Positions 52,890-64,000 are shown, counted from the first letter of the stretch. The stretch is 64,000 nucleotides of DNA from Eustoma russellianum (GCA_036186865.1 AP025075.1:21858942-21922941), one strand, 5' to 3'. Notes: generated by a model not told the origin, from the letters alone. Made by a program: numbers and translations.

Positions 52890-53448
52890 TCTATCAATAT
52901 CATCAACTTTATACATTTAGGCATTCAGAAAAAGCAATTCCACAAATAAAAAAGTTATAATATTTACTTATAAGGACTAGTTACACACAATACATTTAAG
53001 CATTCATAAAACCAATTTCACCAATAAAAACTTTCTACGGTGCGCCAGTAGGAGATTGCAATTTGTCGCCCGGCAAGGAAAAGTGGCAAAAAAGAGCAAC
53101 ACCGTCAAAAAAAAACCATATGTTTGACTTTTTTGGTATTGTTGCTCTGAATTTTTTCCTTGAAGACGTGAAATATGCAAGACTTATTCAAAAAGAAGAC
53201 CATGTCATAGCTTGCGAGTGTGCTGGGAATGAGTCTCATAGGAAGTCTGTTTCTTTAACGTTGAAATTCCAAATATCAGCTGTGCATCTCTTGGATCCAA
53301 TTGGATGTCGAACTCGTCTGTTCTAAAAGTCATTGTTTGTGAATCAAAACACTCTTAGATGAGGCATATGTCAATGTTTCTTTAGTGCACACGTGTACTA
53401 CGCGTTCTCATAACGGATTGCATTAATCACATGTTAAAAGAGTGTCTT
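52890..53448. other. Spacer left of element I
   Basis: An open frame at 53063-53326 (87 codons) matches no family I know and has no supporting context. Confidence 0.45.
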
Positions 53449-53782
53449 TGCCAAAAACCATGGAACAACGGTGCAATCGAGCTGGCAAAATGATCGAAGC
53501 CCGAAGAAGAAAGTAGAATCAAGGGAACTCAGAGAGAAAGAGAGGAATAACTACCAAGAATCAAGAAATCGAAGGAACAAAATTTTTCATTGATTGAATG
53601 GGAAAACCGCCGAACAGTTTATATAGAATCAGCAGGAAGAAAACTGTAAACTAACATGTGATATTACATAACTACCCTTACTAACTAACTACACTCTATT
53701 TACAACTGAAGGCATTATGGTCATTTTTTCTCTTATTTAAACGTTCGTGCGCTACTACTTCTTCCCAACTGAACTTCTTCCT
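53449..53782 (-). repeat. 3' LTR of element I
   Basis: Starts TGCCAAAAACCATGGAAC; the match with 58302-58640 stops at CTTCTTCCT exactly where LTR J begins. Confidence 0.85.
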
Positions 53783-55174
53783 TGTTAGTGTATGTGACCT
53801 AGGCCATGGTTTGGATATTTATGTTATGCATTTATTATTAATAAAAGAGGTTTTATTATCATTATTGTTGGTTAGTATGTTACATAATTTTGATATATGT
53901 CCCTGATTCATTATTGTTATATAGATAAAATAATTTATAATCAGTATGAGTATTGATTTGATAATCATGAGATGATTATGTGTATGGTGATACGAATCAT
54001 CTCATAGATACTTGTTAGAGAACAGTGTATTGGATAGACCCATCATGAGATTACTACATGGATTAGCGTCATAAGTAAATCTCATGATATTCATGTTTTA
54101 ATCCTTTGACTTGAGATTATCATAGTTTTCAACATAAGGACTATTATATTTTGACATGATCAAACGTTATTCGTAACTGGATAATAATAAAGGTCATGAT
54201 TGAATGTGATAGAAATTATGTAGAGGATATTGAACAATCAAGATAGAATTTGTCCCTCTCTTTTGAGAGAGATATCTTTGGGCCCCTCGATTAGTGAGAC
54301 TGTGAAATGCATGGCCGTGCTCAAATGAATTGATAGTGTGATCAGTATCATTTGTTTTATCAGTCTACTTAGAGATCGAGTAATCATATGTTTGAACAAT
54401 ATAAGTATGACGCTAACCATGACTTATGTTCAAACTAGATATCGTGTGACAAAGGGATTAATGCATGTACTATTGTCAGGCTAGTTGGACTTTACTCGTA
54501 TTAATTGGGTAGCTATAATGCCTTGCTAGAGGCCAATTACGACTTGTTGGTTTAATAGCGATTTAATCAACTGCTAATTAATAGGGGCCTATCGGGTCAC
54601 ACACAAGAATACGTATGGCTGAGATTAATAATATTAATAATATTAATTTGGATATTAATTATTATTATTATTATTTTCATTTTTTTGGTGGTTATATATA
54701 TATATATATGTATTATCGGATAATAACGAGAGTATCCATATCTGATATGGATTTTGAATATCCTGATAGAATCCGTATCTGATATGGATTTTGATTGGCA
54801 TCAACTAATCCGATTAGGACTCGGATTTTGATGTCTACGTATGTGTATATATATTTCTGTATCTCGTATACACTACACACACAAAAATTACAAAATCATC
54901 AAAGAAACCCTAGAGCCGTTTTTGTGAAAAACCGAGTTCTTCAGCCGCGCCGTTTGAAGAGCTAGCACTCTGGGCGGAAGCGTTCGTGTGAATACCGACA
55001 GAGGGTGTTCGTGATTTCGCACCTCTTCCACCTGCAGATTTTTAATCTACGGAGGTAATTTTTGATTTCTTTTGTCGAATTAAACAAACAACATGGATCC
55101 TTGGTAGGAAATCGGAGATCAAGTTTTGTTTTTCCGCTGCGCGTTTTGCAGTGATCTCGTTTGATTTCCTAACA
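53783..55174 (+). repeat. LTR J (about 1.39 kb) juxtaposed to element I
   Basis: It starts TGTTAGTGTATGTGACC and ends GATTTCCTAACA, so a 6-bp TGTTAG/CTAACA inverted terminus. A TATATATA box lies at about 54845 and a leader-like region follows. After it, GGTAAGTGGTAGACAGAC may be a changed primer-binding site, so it could be the 5' LTR of a plus-strand element whose interior is gone. The flanks (TTCCT left, GGTAA right) do not form a target duplication. Confidence 0.65.
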
Positions 55175-55179
55175 GGTAA

Positions 55180-55290
55180 GTGGTAGACAGACAATACCTC
55201 TATCCTAATGGATAGAGAGCATGCTTCCAGTGAGACCCCCGAACAAAATTAGTCTACCAGTGAGACCCCCCAGACAGAATTGATGTACAT
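55180..55290. other. Short scrambled segment between LTR J and the element I RT
   Basis: Contains two tandem copies of CCAGTGAGACCCCC and a stretch resembling 13338-13370. Probably a LINE fragment plus a local duplication. Confidence 0.4.
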
Positions 55291-57140
55291 ACCAATTCTT
55301 TACTAAAGCCATAGACAAAATTAGTCTAACAGTAATCATCTTGGCTACAGGGGAGAATGTGTCATTGTAATCAATTCTTAGTTTTTGAGTGTAGTCTTTG
55401 GCTACTAACTTGGCTTTATATCTTTCAATGGGACCATCTGCCTTTCTTTTCAATTTGTAAACCCATTTACACCCAATAGTGGCCTTACCTGTGGGCAAGG
55501 AAACTAAGGACCAAGTGTCATTGTCTATAAGGGCTTTTAGTTCTGCTTGCATATCAAGCTGCCATTCTACTGATTTGATTGCTTCCTGATATGTTGTAGG
55601 CTCCTGTTACAAAGTAATGGACAAAATATACTTCTTATAGTCAGGAGCTAACCTATCAAGTGCATGATAAGACTGAATAGGCTAAGGAGTAGAGAAGAGA
55701 CATGTGGATGGCTTACTGGTGAGCTGATGGCAATAGTAATCTTGGAGATAGGATGGTGGGTGTGTCTGTCTAACTGGTCTGGTTGGATTAGAAGTGCAAG
55801 GAGCAGGTGAACTTGGAGTGATAGGCAGTACTACCACTAGTTGTGGAGTGATGTCTAGGAAAGAGCCATTTGGAGAACCTGAAATGTCTGAAGTCTCAGG
55901 TGTCAAGGTGGCTGAGGGTACAGGAGAAACTGGATGTGGAGTAATGATTTCTGGTTCAGAAGTATGCAGATAAGGGACAGGACAGGCAGGAGTGGGATGG
56001 TTGGAAGGCTTGAGAGGTTCAGAAGAAGTAGTGTTTGTTGAGGAGAAAGGAAAGGAATTTTCATGAAATTGCATATTTCTAAACACAAACACATCTTTGG
56101 TTTCTAGATCCTAGACTACATACCCTTTTGTACTGTGAGGGATAACAAGAAAAATGCAACATTGTGCTCTAGGAGAAAATTTATCTCCATTAGGCTGATC
56201 ATTGTGAGCAAAGGTCAAGCATCTAAACACTCTAAGTTGAGAATAATATGGGGCTATTTGGAACAATAGTTAATGTGGGGCATTATTGGACAAGAAAGAA
56301 AAAGGAGAAATGTTTATGAAGTGAGTAGCATGCTGAACGCAAAAACCCCAATATGTGAGTGGCACATTTGATTGAAACCTCAATGCCATGGCAACAGATA
56401 ATAGGTGTCGGTGTTTTCTTTCTACAATACCATTTTGCTGAGGATTATAAGCACAGAAAGTTTGATGCACAATTCCTTTGCTAGAGAAAAATTCATTCAT
56501 TTTGAACTAATGGACTTGATCTGTTTTGATAGATTTGATTTGTTTGGAAAATTGTGATTGGATATAATGATAAAAGCTCACGATGATGTTTTTGGTTTTA
56601 GCTTTAGATTTCATCAAATAAGTCCTAGTATAGCGTGTACAATCATCAACTATAGTAACAAAGTATCTCTGTCATTACATGATATTATGTCTATAAGGTC
56701 CCTATATGTCTATATGAATCAAGTCAAATGGGCCTTGGAAACAGAATGTGAAGAAGGAAACGGTAACTTTCTTTGCTTTGCCAATGGACAGACTTTACAT
56801 GCATGTCTATCTTCTAATGCTAAAACATCAGGATTACTTTTTATTTATCTGTTCCAGTCAAGGAATGGATGGATGCCCCAGCCTGTAGTGCCAAAGCAGT
56901 CTTTGCAAGCTACAACATCCAGGGAACTGAATAGGCATTTAGTAAGTATAGGCTGCAAGAATGGCCTGGCAGATAATAAAGACCATGATGTTTTTCAGCT
57001 GAACCAATCATCATCTTGAACAACTGATCCTGAAGGATATAAGAATCATTAGAGAAAGAAATGAGTAAACTGGGATCTGTTAACAACAGCATGAGAGACA
57101 TTGTTAGCGGGAGTTTGACTTGGAGGTTGCCTTTCTTCAT
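55291..57140 (-). pseudogene. Integrase and partial RT of element I
   Basis: The RT start at 55552-55291 reads MQAELKALIDNDTWSLVSLP, TIGCKWVYKLKRKADGPIER, YKAKLVAKDYTQ and FSPVAKMITVRLILSMAL, then stops at the break. The integrase C-terminal linker at 56092-55682 is Ser/Thr/Pro-rich and ends PSYLQDYYCHQL, as in element K. The core at 56500-56270 reads FFSSKGIVHQTFCAYNPQQN followed by ERKHRHLLSVAMALRFQS (catalytic Glu). Further upstream (56900-56560) the frames are broken, but CLSIGKAKKVTV-like and PFDLIHIDI-like words are visible in shifted frames. 57140-56910 carries the end of the protease / start of GAG-pre-integrase (KKGNLQVKLPLTMSLMLLLT) in a shifted frame. Confidence 0.8.
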
Positions 57141-58160
57141 CCTTGATCAGCAGCCTTAGCAGCTTTTGATGCTGTTCAGGGGTTAATACAGATGATTGCA
57201 TCTATGTCTGTTGGTCAGGATGAGCTTCATGCAATTCTCCATTCCAAGTCTCAGCAATATTGGCTTGGCTCCTAAATTTGAACCCCGGGAGAAAATCATG
57301 CTTCCTATAGTATCTCTCAATGGTGTGCCCTATGATGCCACAGTGGGTACCTTGTACCTTGTGTTGTCTGGATAGAATCTCCCACTACCTCTTATGTATC
57401 CTGAGTTCCATGTCTTGTTAAAGTATGCAACATATTCATATTTAGTTTGAGCGTGATTTTCTGCTAAAAGTGCGTTGGTGCAATAACAAAAGATCATTGG
57501 CCTGAAGAGCCTGTCACTTTCCTCTCAAATTTGAGTGCCATAGAGAAAGCATTGTTGATGTTGTACAGTTGGCTCATGACAAAGACTTGTGACTTGACAG
57601 GATCATATTCTTCATTCATGCCCTTCACGAATTTAATCACATAATCACTTTCCACAAATTCTATCATTCTACTGTTGATATTACACCTACAACCTCAACG
57701 ATTACATTTAGACAAAGGTCTAAGAGCCATCATTTCTTCCCAAACTACTTTAACTCTCTGGTATAATACTCATTGACTGACAAGCCTTCTTGCTTTATAC
57801 TATAGAACCTTTCTAGAAGATCTGATAATCTAACGGATCCCCACTCCCAAACCTGAGTTTAAGATCCTGCCAAACGTCCTACGTGCTTATCTTATCATAT
57901 GATGCTCTGCGCTATTGAATGTGAGACGCTACTCATAATCCAAGAGTGCACCATGTTATTCACTTGTCTCCAAGAGGCCAACTGAGGACCATTGGCCGTA
58001 GGAACTGGTATAGTACCATCAATGAACCTTATCCTGTTCTTGACCAAGAGTGCCATCTCGAACATCCTACTCCAAGAATGAAATTATGTGAATCCAATGG
58101 GGGTTGTGCAAGGACAATCGCAGCACTATCGTTGGGATGAATATACAAAGGATTGCTCAT
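57141..58160 (-). pseudogene. gag of element I
   Basis: The start is the ATG at 58160 (MSNPLYIHPNDSAAIVLAQP), the typical start of the Retrotran_gag_3 type. It then shows a frame change where the WxxW part of the domain lies, and NNMVHSWIMSSVSHSIAQSI in about the right place (57960-57905). Stops and frame changes are frequent down to 57141. Gag wording resembles element K's lineage. Confidence 0.75.
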
Positions 58161-58287
58161 AGAGCTCTCTGTTCCTTATTCAACATTAGCCCTAACATTC
58201 ACCATTATTCCAGAACATTTCAAAGGAAATCACCAGAAACAAATTCAAAGTATCAAAAAGAATTACAATCAGCATACACGCCTACAA

Positions 58288-58300
58288 AATCACTGATACC
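58288..58300 (-). other. Primer-binding site of element I
   Basis: Minus strand TGGTATCAGTGAT next to the 5' LTR start; close to the Met-tRNA match. Confidence 0.75.
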
Positions 58301-58301
58301 A

Positions 58302-58640
58302 TGTCAAAAACCATGGAACAACCAGTGAAATCGAGCTGGCAAAATGATCAAAGCCAGAAGAAGAAAGTAGAATCAAGGGAACTCTGCGAGAAAGAGAGAA
58401 ATAACTGTCAAGAATTAAGAAATTGAGGGCACAAAATTTTCATTGATTGAATGGGAAAACTGTCGAACAGTTTATGTAGAATCAGCAGGAAGAAAACTGT
58501 AAACTAACATGTGAAATTACATAACTACCCTTACTAACTAACTACACTCTATTTACAACTGAAGACCTTATGGTCATTTCTCCTCTTATTTAAACGTTCG
58601 CGCTACTACTTCTTCCCAGCTGAACTTCTTCCTTGTTCCA
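58302..58640 (-). repeat. 5' LTR of element I
   Basis: TGTCAAAAACCATGGAAC to CTTGTTCCA; 339 bp. Pairs with 53449-53782. Confidence 0.85.
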
Positions 58641-59958
58641 TGTTCACCTCGGGAAATCCTGCATCCAACCGCTTCGTGCTGTGATTTTTGCAGCAATCAA
58701 CTCATGAGAATCTTGTATTTCAGCTCCATCAGATGGTATACATTAACTCCTATCAGGATCACACCTGTGTTGACATGGATCTCCTCTCACTTACCAGTTC
58801 CTTGTTCTTTTTCGGATCCAGCACTTAAGCTGTTCAATAGTCTTCTTCAATACAGATATATGCATTTCTTTGAATTTTGTATTTTCGAGCTCAGTTACTA
58901 TATTTTCCAACATACAAGAAATTATACAAGTGTACTTTGTCTCCTTTTTGCTAGTACATAGAGCAAAAATTGAAGATAATTAGTTTTTAACCATCACAAT
59001 AATGTATGCATTAACACTTAAAAGGGTTCTTTAAGGGTACTTTTTTGTAAAAGAAAAAAGAAAAAAGATTGCTCGACTATCGGGGTCCTTATGTCCAATA
59101 CAACTATTGTAGGTCGTATTTTCTCCCTTATTGTTAGTGGTTTTAAAATATATATTTTTATTAGTAACGTTCAAATTGTATGATCTGATTTGTAATTGTA
59201 AATTTAGGCATATTGAGAATTTTTAGGTGTTTATAGGTACTTATGGAATTTTTTTAGAATGTTTCATATGTTGATCGTGATTCCGGATACAAAGGAAGCT
59301 TGTAAAAACCTTGGAAATGGAAAAGTCAAAAGTCAAAACTGAGTCAACGCCTGGTGTTGATCGAAGGTATGTCTTCCGAGAGACTATGTCGTCAATTTGG
59401 TATTGGTAGAATCAACTAGTGCATGGGAATGTGGAGAAACTTCCACCCACTCGTTTGGTATCTAAGAAATTGTGAGTCGGAGTAAGAAGTTGGAGGTAGC
59501 TTTGTTGGGTTTAAGTAGCTCTGTAGCTTTTGATGACTAGGTCCTTGATTTTGCTTGTGATTTGACTTTGTTTCGTTTTTTGACGTAAATATGTATTCTT
59601 GATTTTTTGATATCAATGAAGACCCATTTTCGCCTAAAAAAATTCTATTTTTAGCACCTGAAAATCGATTTCCGTGACCTTTGAAAATCTATTTCTGGCA
59701 ATTGAAAATCGATTCCTAGCCTGAAATTTCAAAACACTACACTTTGCACCACTCTCTTTGGAAATGTATTCCTGAAATCGATTTTTAGATGCGTTGTGAA
59801 ATTTACCGCGATCANNNNNNNNNNTTAGATGCACTGTGAAATTTACCGCGATCACCAAGAAAACAGCGGTGAAATCAACAACTAAACATTCATGCGCAAA
59901 ACTAAAGCATGAAGAACGAATGTGCTGAAGAGATAGCACGAGATGGCAGAGCAAAAAA
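58641..59958. other. Spacer between elements I and K, with an assembly gap
   Basis: No recognised gene. 59640-59800 holds several near-copies of AAAATCGATTTC. A CAACGCCTGGTGTTGATCG palindrome-like word is at about 59345. Confidence 0.45.
59815..59824. other. Assembly gap of 10 N with duplicated flanks
   Basis: 30 bases before the gap (59785-59814) recur immediately after it (59825-59854) with two mismatches. Same pattern as the gap at 17074. Confidence 0.85.
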
Positions 59959-60351
59959 TGTAGGAAAATTCAGAAAAGTTCTTGATTCGTTGAATAACCG
60001 TTTCTGTACAAAGCATTCTGCTATATAGTTGATCTGTACAAGACAAAGAACAAAAAGACTGAAGTGCCCTTCAGTACAACGCTAACACAAAACTTAAGTA
60101 AGGATAAAAGAGTCATTTCGCTACGTTTAAAACTCTCCCGCCATCAACCTCCGTCTTCTTCCTCCTTACGCACTCTGCACCTTCTCCACTCCTGTGCACT
60201 TCGTGACTTAGCTGATCAGACACGCATCTTCTTCTCTTCACAACCAATCCAACTCATCACTAAGCTGCTCAATTAGAGATTGCAATTGCAAATTCACAAC
60301 ACCTGCACCAAACGCATCACGGATCATTGATCATCAATCTCATCTTTGACA
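59959..60351 (-). repeat. 3' LTR of element K
   Basis: On the minus strand it starts TGTCAAAGATGAG at 60351 directly after the polypurine tract and ends GAATTTTCCTACA at 59959. The left end is inferred from the TG/CA rule only, since the partner LTR is outside the window. Confidence 0.65.
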
Positions 60352-60760
60352 TCCCCCCTCAAGCATAGCTTGCCATAGAGATTGTGTATCCCAAGCAATT
60401 TTGTTAACTGTGTCATCCTCTTAGAGTCCAAGGCTTTAGTGAATATATCCGCCAGCTGCATCTCCGTACGTACTGGCATCAACTTTATTACACCTTCCTG
60501 CACCTTATCTCTAATCACATGGCAATCTATCTCGATATGCTTTGTTCTTTCATGGAAGATGGGATTTTCAGCAATATAAATTGCACTTTTACTATCACAG
60601 AAAAGCTCTACTGGCGTCTGATCCCTCAGTCCCAAATCATTCATAAGATACAAAAGCCACTGTATCTCACAGGTAACCATAGCCATCGCCCTGTATTCTG
60701 CTTCAGCTGATGAGCGGGACACCGTTGTCTGCTTCTTCTTTCCATGAAACTAGAGCATCC
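60324..60760 (-). pseudogene. RNase H of element K
   Basis: MSRSSAEAEYRAMAMVTCEI at 60722, VELFCDSKSAIYIAENPIFH, KHIEIDCHVIRDKVQEGVIK and QLADIFTKALDSKRMTQLTK. The frame stays open to 60324, overlapping the polypurine tract and the first bases of the LTR, which is normal for this lineage. The upstream joint at about 60740 is frame-shifted. Confidence 0.88.
60352..60364 (-). other. Polypurine tract of element K
   Basis: Minus-strand TTGAGGGGGGA next to the LTR start. Confidence 0.8.
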
Positions 60761-62261
60761 CCAAAGAAAACGCAATACCCCATGACTGACCTTCTAGTTT
60801 CATGACACCCTCCCAAATCAGCATCCAAGAAGGCCTTTAATTTTAGATTCCCACTTCTAGGAAACAACATCCCTTGTCCTACCGTATCTTTAACATATCT
60901 AAGAAGTCTATGTGCAGCCTTGAGATGATTCTCAGTGGGACAATCAAGAAACTGACTTAATTGCTGGACTGTAAAAGCAATGTCAGGTCTTGTAATAGTG
61001 AGATAGATAGTTTCCCAATTAACTTCCTGTAATGTGTAACATCCGTCAACTGTGGAGAATCTTGGTGTGTCAGGCTAAGATGCTCTCCATTGGGCTCCTG
61101 GCTGGTTTGGCCTCCAAAAAACCAGCCTGCTCCAGAAGCTCTAAAGTGTACTTCCGTTGGTTCACACTAATCCCCCCTTAGCCTGAGCCACTTCAATGCC
61201 TAAGAAGAATCTTAGAAGTCCCAGATCTTTAATTTGAAATGCCCTGGTGCAATGCATTCTTGATCTCAGCTATGAGGACTGCATCACTTGACGCTACTAT
61301 GATATTATCAACGTACACCAAGAGTAGGATGCCAAGTTGTATCCAACTGTTTTGGTAAATAAAGTGTAGTCACACTTAGACTGACAGAAACCCATGGACA
61401 GCAAGAATCTTAGTTAGAGTGGCATTCCACTCTCTGCTAGCATGCTTCAACCCGTACAAGGACTTGTTAAGCTTACAGACCATGTCTGGACCACCGACTG
61501 ACATACCAGGTGGAGGTAACATGTAGATGTCTTCGTGTAAATCACCGTGTAGGAAGGCATTATTGACGTCTAGTTGATGAAGATGCCATTGAAATCTTGC
61601 TGCCAAGGCCAGTACCACCCTAACAGTTGTCATCTTGGCAACTGGAGAAAAAAGTATCCATATAATCAATGCCATACTGTTGGGTATAACCCTTTGCAAC
61701 CAATCTGGCCTTGTGTCTCTCCACAGTCCCATCTGCCTTCAGCTTGATCTTATACACCCATCTACATCCAATGGCCTTCTTGTCTTTAGGCAAGGGCACC
61801 ACAGTCCAGGTATCATGGGCCTCCAACGCTGCTAACTCCACAGCCACAGCATCCTGCCACACAGACATACTAGAGGCTTCTGCATAGTTATGAGGCTCAA
61901 CATGTGCATTTAAACTAAAAATATATGACTTGTACTTTGGAGCTAAGGATGCATAAGTCATGATCTTACTGAGTGAATGTGGTGATGTATGTTTATGATG
62001 TTTGTCAGAAGAAACAACGTTATTGCAATGGTAATCTTGGAGATAAAGAGGTGTCCGTTTGTTTCTGATGGGTCTATTCTGAGGTACTGGTTCCTGAATA
62101 GGTGGCATCGCTATACTGATATGCCCACCCTCCATTGGTACATCGTGGTCATCATGCTGAGCATATGGGCTATCATGTGGACTTGTAGACTGGTTAAAAG
62201 ATGAAGGGGAATGAGAGCTTGAAGAGAAAGGACTAGATGTATGTTGAGGATTTGGAGACAA
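60761..62261 (-). pseudogene. Reverse transcriptase and integrase tail of element K
   Basis: 62261-61660 has a Ser/Pro linker, TPLYLQDYHCNNV, EASSMSVWQDAVAVELAALE, TWTVVPLPKDKKAIGCRWVY, KIKLKADGTVERHKARLVAK and GYTQQYGIDYMDTF. After a frame change it continues SPVAKMTTVRVVLALAARFQ, LDVNNAFLHGDLHEDIYMLP and MVCKLNKSLYGLKHASREWN (to 61376). The catalytic box at about 61300 reads VYVDNIIVASSDAV, where the second Asp of YVDD is Asn. 61250-60760 is the broken thumb/connection part (SVNQRKYTLELLEQAGF-like words). Confidence 0.88.
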
Positions 62262-63877
62262 TGAATGGATATTGATCTCAAATGGAGAGAGATTGGATGA
62301 CTGAGCATTGGCTTCAGAGGCAGGAGGATTTGCAGGATGGACTGACTCATCGATAAAGTGAGAATTGAGGAAGGCATATGACTTGACATGGCAGATGTGG
62401 AAGAATCATGAAGACTAAACGGAAATATGGTTTCAAAGAAAGTGATATCTCTGGAGATGTAAACGCATTTAGTATCAAGGTCTTGCAAAATAAATCCCTT
62501 CGTATTGTGAGGTAACCCCAGGAAACACACTCCTCTTAGCTCTTGCAGCAAACTTCTCCTTGTGTCTTTGGGTGTTGGTTCCAAATGCTAGGCAACCAAA
62601 CACCCTAAGTCTCTGTATGCGGGAACTTGTTTGAACAACATTTCATAAGGGGTTTTCCTGGCCAAGGACAGGTGTGGGTGTTATGTTTATGAGGTAGACG
62701 GAATGTTGGATGCAAAAACCCCCAGTATGGGGAAGGGAGAGAGGATTGAAATCTGAGTGCTCTTGCTACGGTCAGGATATGTTGGTGTTTACGTTCAACC
62801 ACCCCGTTTTGTTGAGGTGTGTTCACACAACTGGTCTGGTGAATTACACCATTGTCTGCAAAAAACTGATTCATCATGAACTCAGACCCATTGTCAGTCC
62901 TGATCTTTTTTATCTTACATCAAACTGTACAGAGACATAATGGTAGAAACTTTGAACAATTGATCTAGTTTCACTCTTGGACTTCATCAAGTAGACCCAA
63001 TAATACCTGCTGTAATCATCTATAACAGTAAGAAAGTAATGCTGCTTATACATTGTGGGGAATTTGTATGGTCCCCAGATGTCCATATGAACAAGAGAAA
63101 AGAAACTTGGAGACACAGACTCAGAAACAGGGAAGGGTACTCTTTTTTGTTTGGCAAGAGCACACACAGTACATTGGAAAGATGAATCAGACGTTACAAT
63201 GGACTCTACTTTATGAATTTCTTTTACTCTTGGACTGGACATATGGCCTAGTCTTGAATGCCATAACCATGCGTCTGAAGAAGTGACAGCATGTGCCAAA
63301 GAAACATGAAGGTGGCAAGATGTATGTCTGGCTCCTGGTTTGAAAGTTCCATGAAGATAGTACAAGCCTTGATCTACCTCAGCTAAACCAATCCTCCTCT
63401 TGGTTCTGAGGTCCTGAATCAAGCATGAATTAGATTTGAACAGAACTTCGAATTTGTTTGAATGTGTAAGCTTGCTCAAGGATATGAGATTGAATGCGAA
63501 TGCAGGCACATAGAAGACATTGGTGAGGACTAACTGTGGATTTACCTTTACTGTTCCTACGTGTGTGACCTCTGTCAAGGATTTGTTAGGCAATTCAACA
63601 GATAAAGAATTAACAGATGCATAAGACTCAAATAGGCTGAAGCAAGAACATACATGATCACTAGCCTAGAGTCCAATACCCATATATTTGAGTTTAACTG
63701 CAATGTCTTACCTGATTCCTTTGCAGAAGTTATAGTTTGCTGTGCAGACATGACGGCATGACGTCCACCTGCATTGCTTGACATCACAGCAACACCCTTG
63801 TTATTGTTTTCTTGACGTTCCTGCAACAAATTCATCAACTGAACATATTGATCTTGAGTCAGTACAGGTGACTTCAC
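62262..63877 (-). pseudogene. gag end, protease and integrase of element K
   Basis: 63877 starts with MKSPVLTQDQYVQLMNLLQE (gag C-terminal part). The protease box near 63672 reads NIWVLDSRL; the DSG motif is broken by a 1-base indel, and DHVCSC plus LFESYASVNSLSVELPNKSL continue in the next frame. GAG-pre-integrase: LVLTNVFYVPAFAFNLISLS, WLWHSRLGHMSSPRVKEIHK, CTVCALAKQKRVPFPVSE. Integrase: LVHMDIWGPYKFPTMYKQHY (first Asp), a break at 62910-62880 around the second Asp, and QQNGVVERKHQHILTVARAL (Glu) at 62820. 62584-62262 carries RSLLQELRGVCFLGLPHNTK and the FFETIFPF word of the integrase C-terminus in shifted frames. Upstream gag lies past 64000. Confidence 0.88.
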
Positions 63878-64000
63878 TCCACCTTGACTTTGGTCTTCCT
63901 CCCAGTCTGCCTGATTGACTCTATCACCATGCTGGCCTGCTCCCCATCACCACTCACCATGTTAACTTGCCCCTTGAACTTAAACCCCGGAGGATACCCG

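Larger units (their letters stand above)
53449..58640 (-). mobile_element. Element I: Ty1/copia retrotransposon, truncated and rearranged
   Basis: 5' LTR 58302-58640 and 3' LTR remnant 53449-53782 are about 90% alike and contain the same TTTATGTAGAATCAGCAGG-type block. gag, integrase and the first part of RT are present on the minus strand. The rest of RT and RNase H are missing: between the RT break at about 55290 and the 3' LTR lie LTR J and a short unrelated piece. No target duplication found. Confidence 0.85.
59959..64000 (-). mobile_element. Element K: Ty1/copia retrotransposon (5' part off the right edge)
   Basis: 3' LTR 59959-60351, polypurine tract, then on the minus strand RNase H, RT, integrase, protease and the end of gag up to the window edge. 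The wording is close to element I (PLYLQDYHC / PSYLQDYYC), so they belong to the same lineage. Damaged throughout by frameshifts. Confidence 0.88.

Noticed and set aside
53063..53326. 87-codon ORF with a Cys/Glu-rich middle
   Set aside because: No family resemblance, no promoter or splice context; length is within chance in AT-rich DNA.
53783..55174. Solo LTR produced by LTR-LTR recombination
   Set aside because: The 5-bp flanks differ (TTCCT and GGTAA) and a primer-site-like word follows, so a truncated element is as likely.
56558..57019. 153-codon plus-strand ORF
   Set aside because: It is antisense to the integrase/GAG-pre-integrase region of element I; reversed frames there show copia words.

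Overview
This is plant nuclear DNA, most likely from a eudicot. Almost all of it is transposable-element sequence. It holds seven Ty1/copia LTR retrotransposons, a complete CACTA (En/Spm) DNA transposon, a LINE fragment, a tRNA-type SINE, a stray LTR and a foldback repeat. Host genes are rare: a decayed 3' end of an NRT1/PTR-family transporter (NPF) gene, a candidate two-exon gene for a small secreted cysteine-rich protein, and a retrocopy of a small, probably mitochondrial, protein gene. No prokaryotic features are present. Two runs of 10 N mark assembly gaps.

Layout. 1-10575: copia element A (minus), split by element B (1396-8152), a long-LTR Sirevirus-like copia without pol; A's gag and protease lie right of B, its integrase and RT left of B, and its 5' LTR at about 9366-10575. 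11836-12712: NPF pseudogene. 13330-13960: LINE reverse-transcriptase fragment. 14308-20699: copia G (plus). 22110-26865: copia H (plus), bounded by a perfect 5-bp duplication CTCTT. 27184-28127: secreted cysteine-rich protein candidate (minus). 28422-41230: nested stack in which a foldback repeat is split by copia E (28711-40872), E is split by Sirevirus-like C (32143-39579, perfect duplication TTGCA), and one LTR of C is split by a retrocopy D (38590-39164). 41276-51855: CACTA element F with CACCA ends, AAA duplication, a 4-exon TNP2-type transposase, a 5-exon Transposase_24-type gene and two paralogous small basic/coiled-coil ORFs on the other strand. 52543-52889: SINE. 53449-58640: copia I (minus), broken by LTR J (53783-55174). 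59959-64000: copia K (minus), running off the right edge.

Functionally, every copia copy is dead: each carries stops, frameshifts or lost catalytic residues. By contrast F keeps long open exons with good splice sites and could have been active recently. The most novel-looking material is the pair of small F ORFs, the repeated TCGTCGCTA/TAGCGACGA arrays placed at F's ends and also upstream of each of its genes, and the cysteine-rich gene whose signal-peptide exon has been tandemly copied. Gene structures were joined by eye from splice consensus and reading phase; no search was run.
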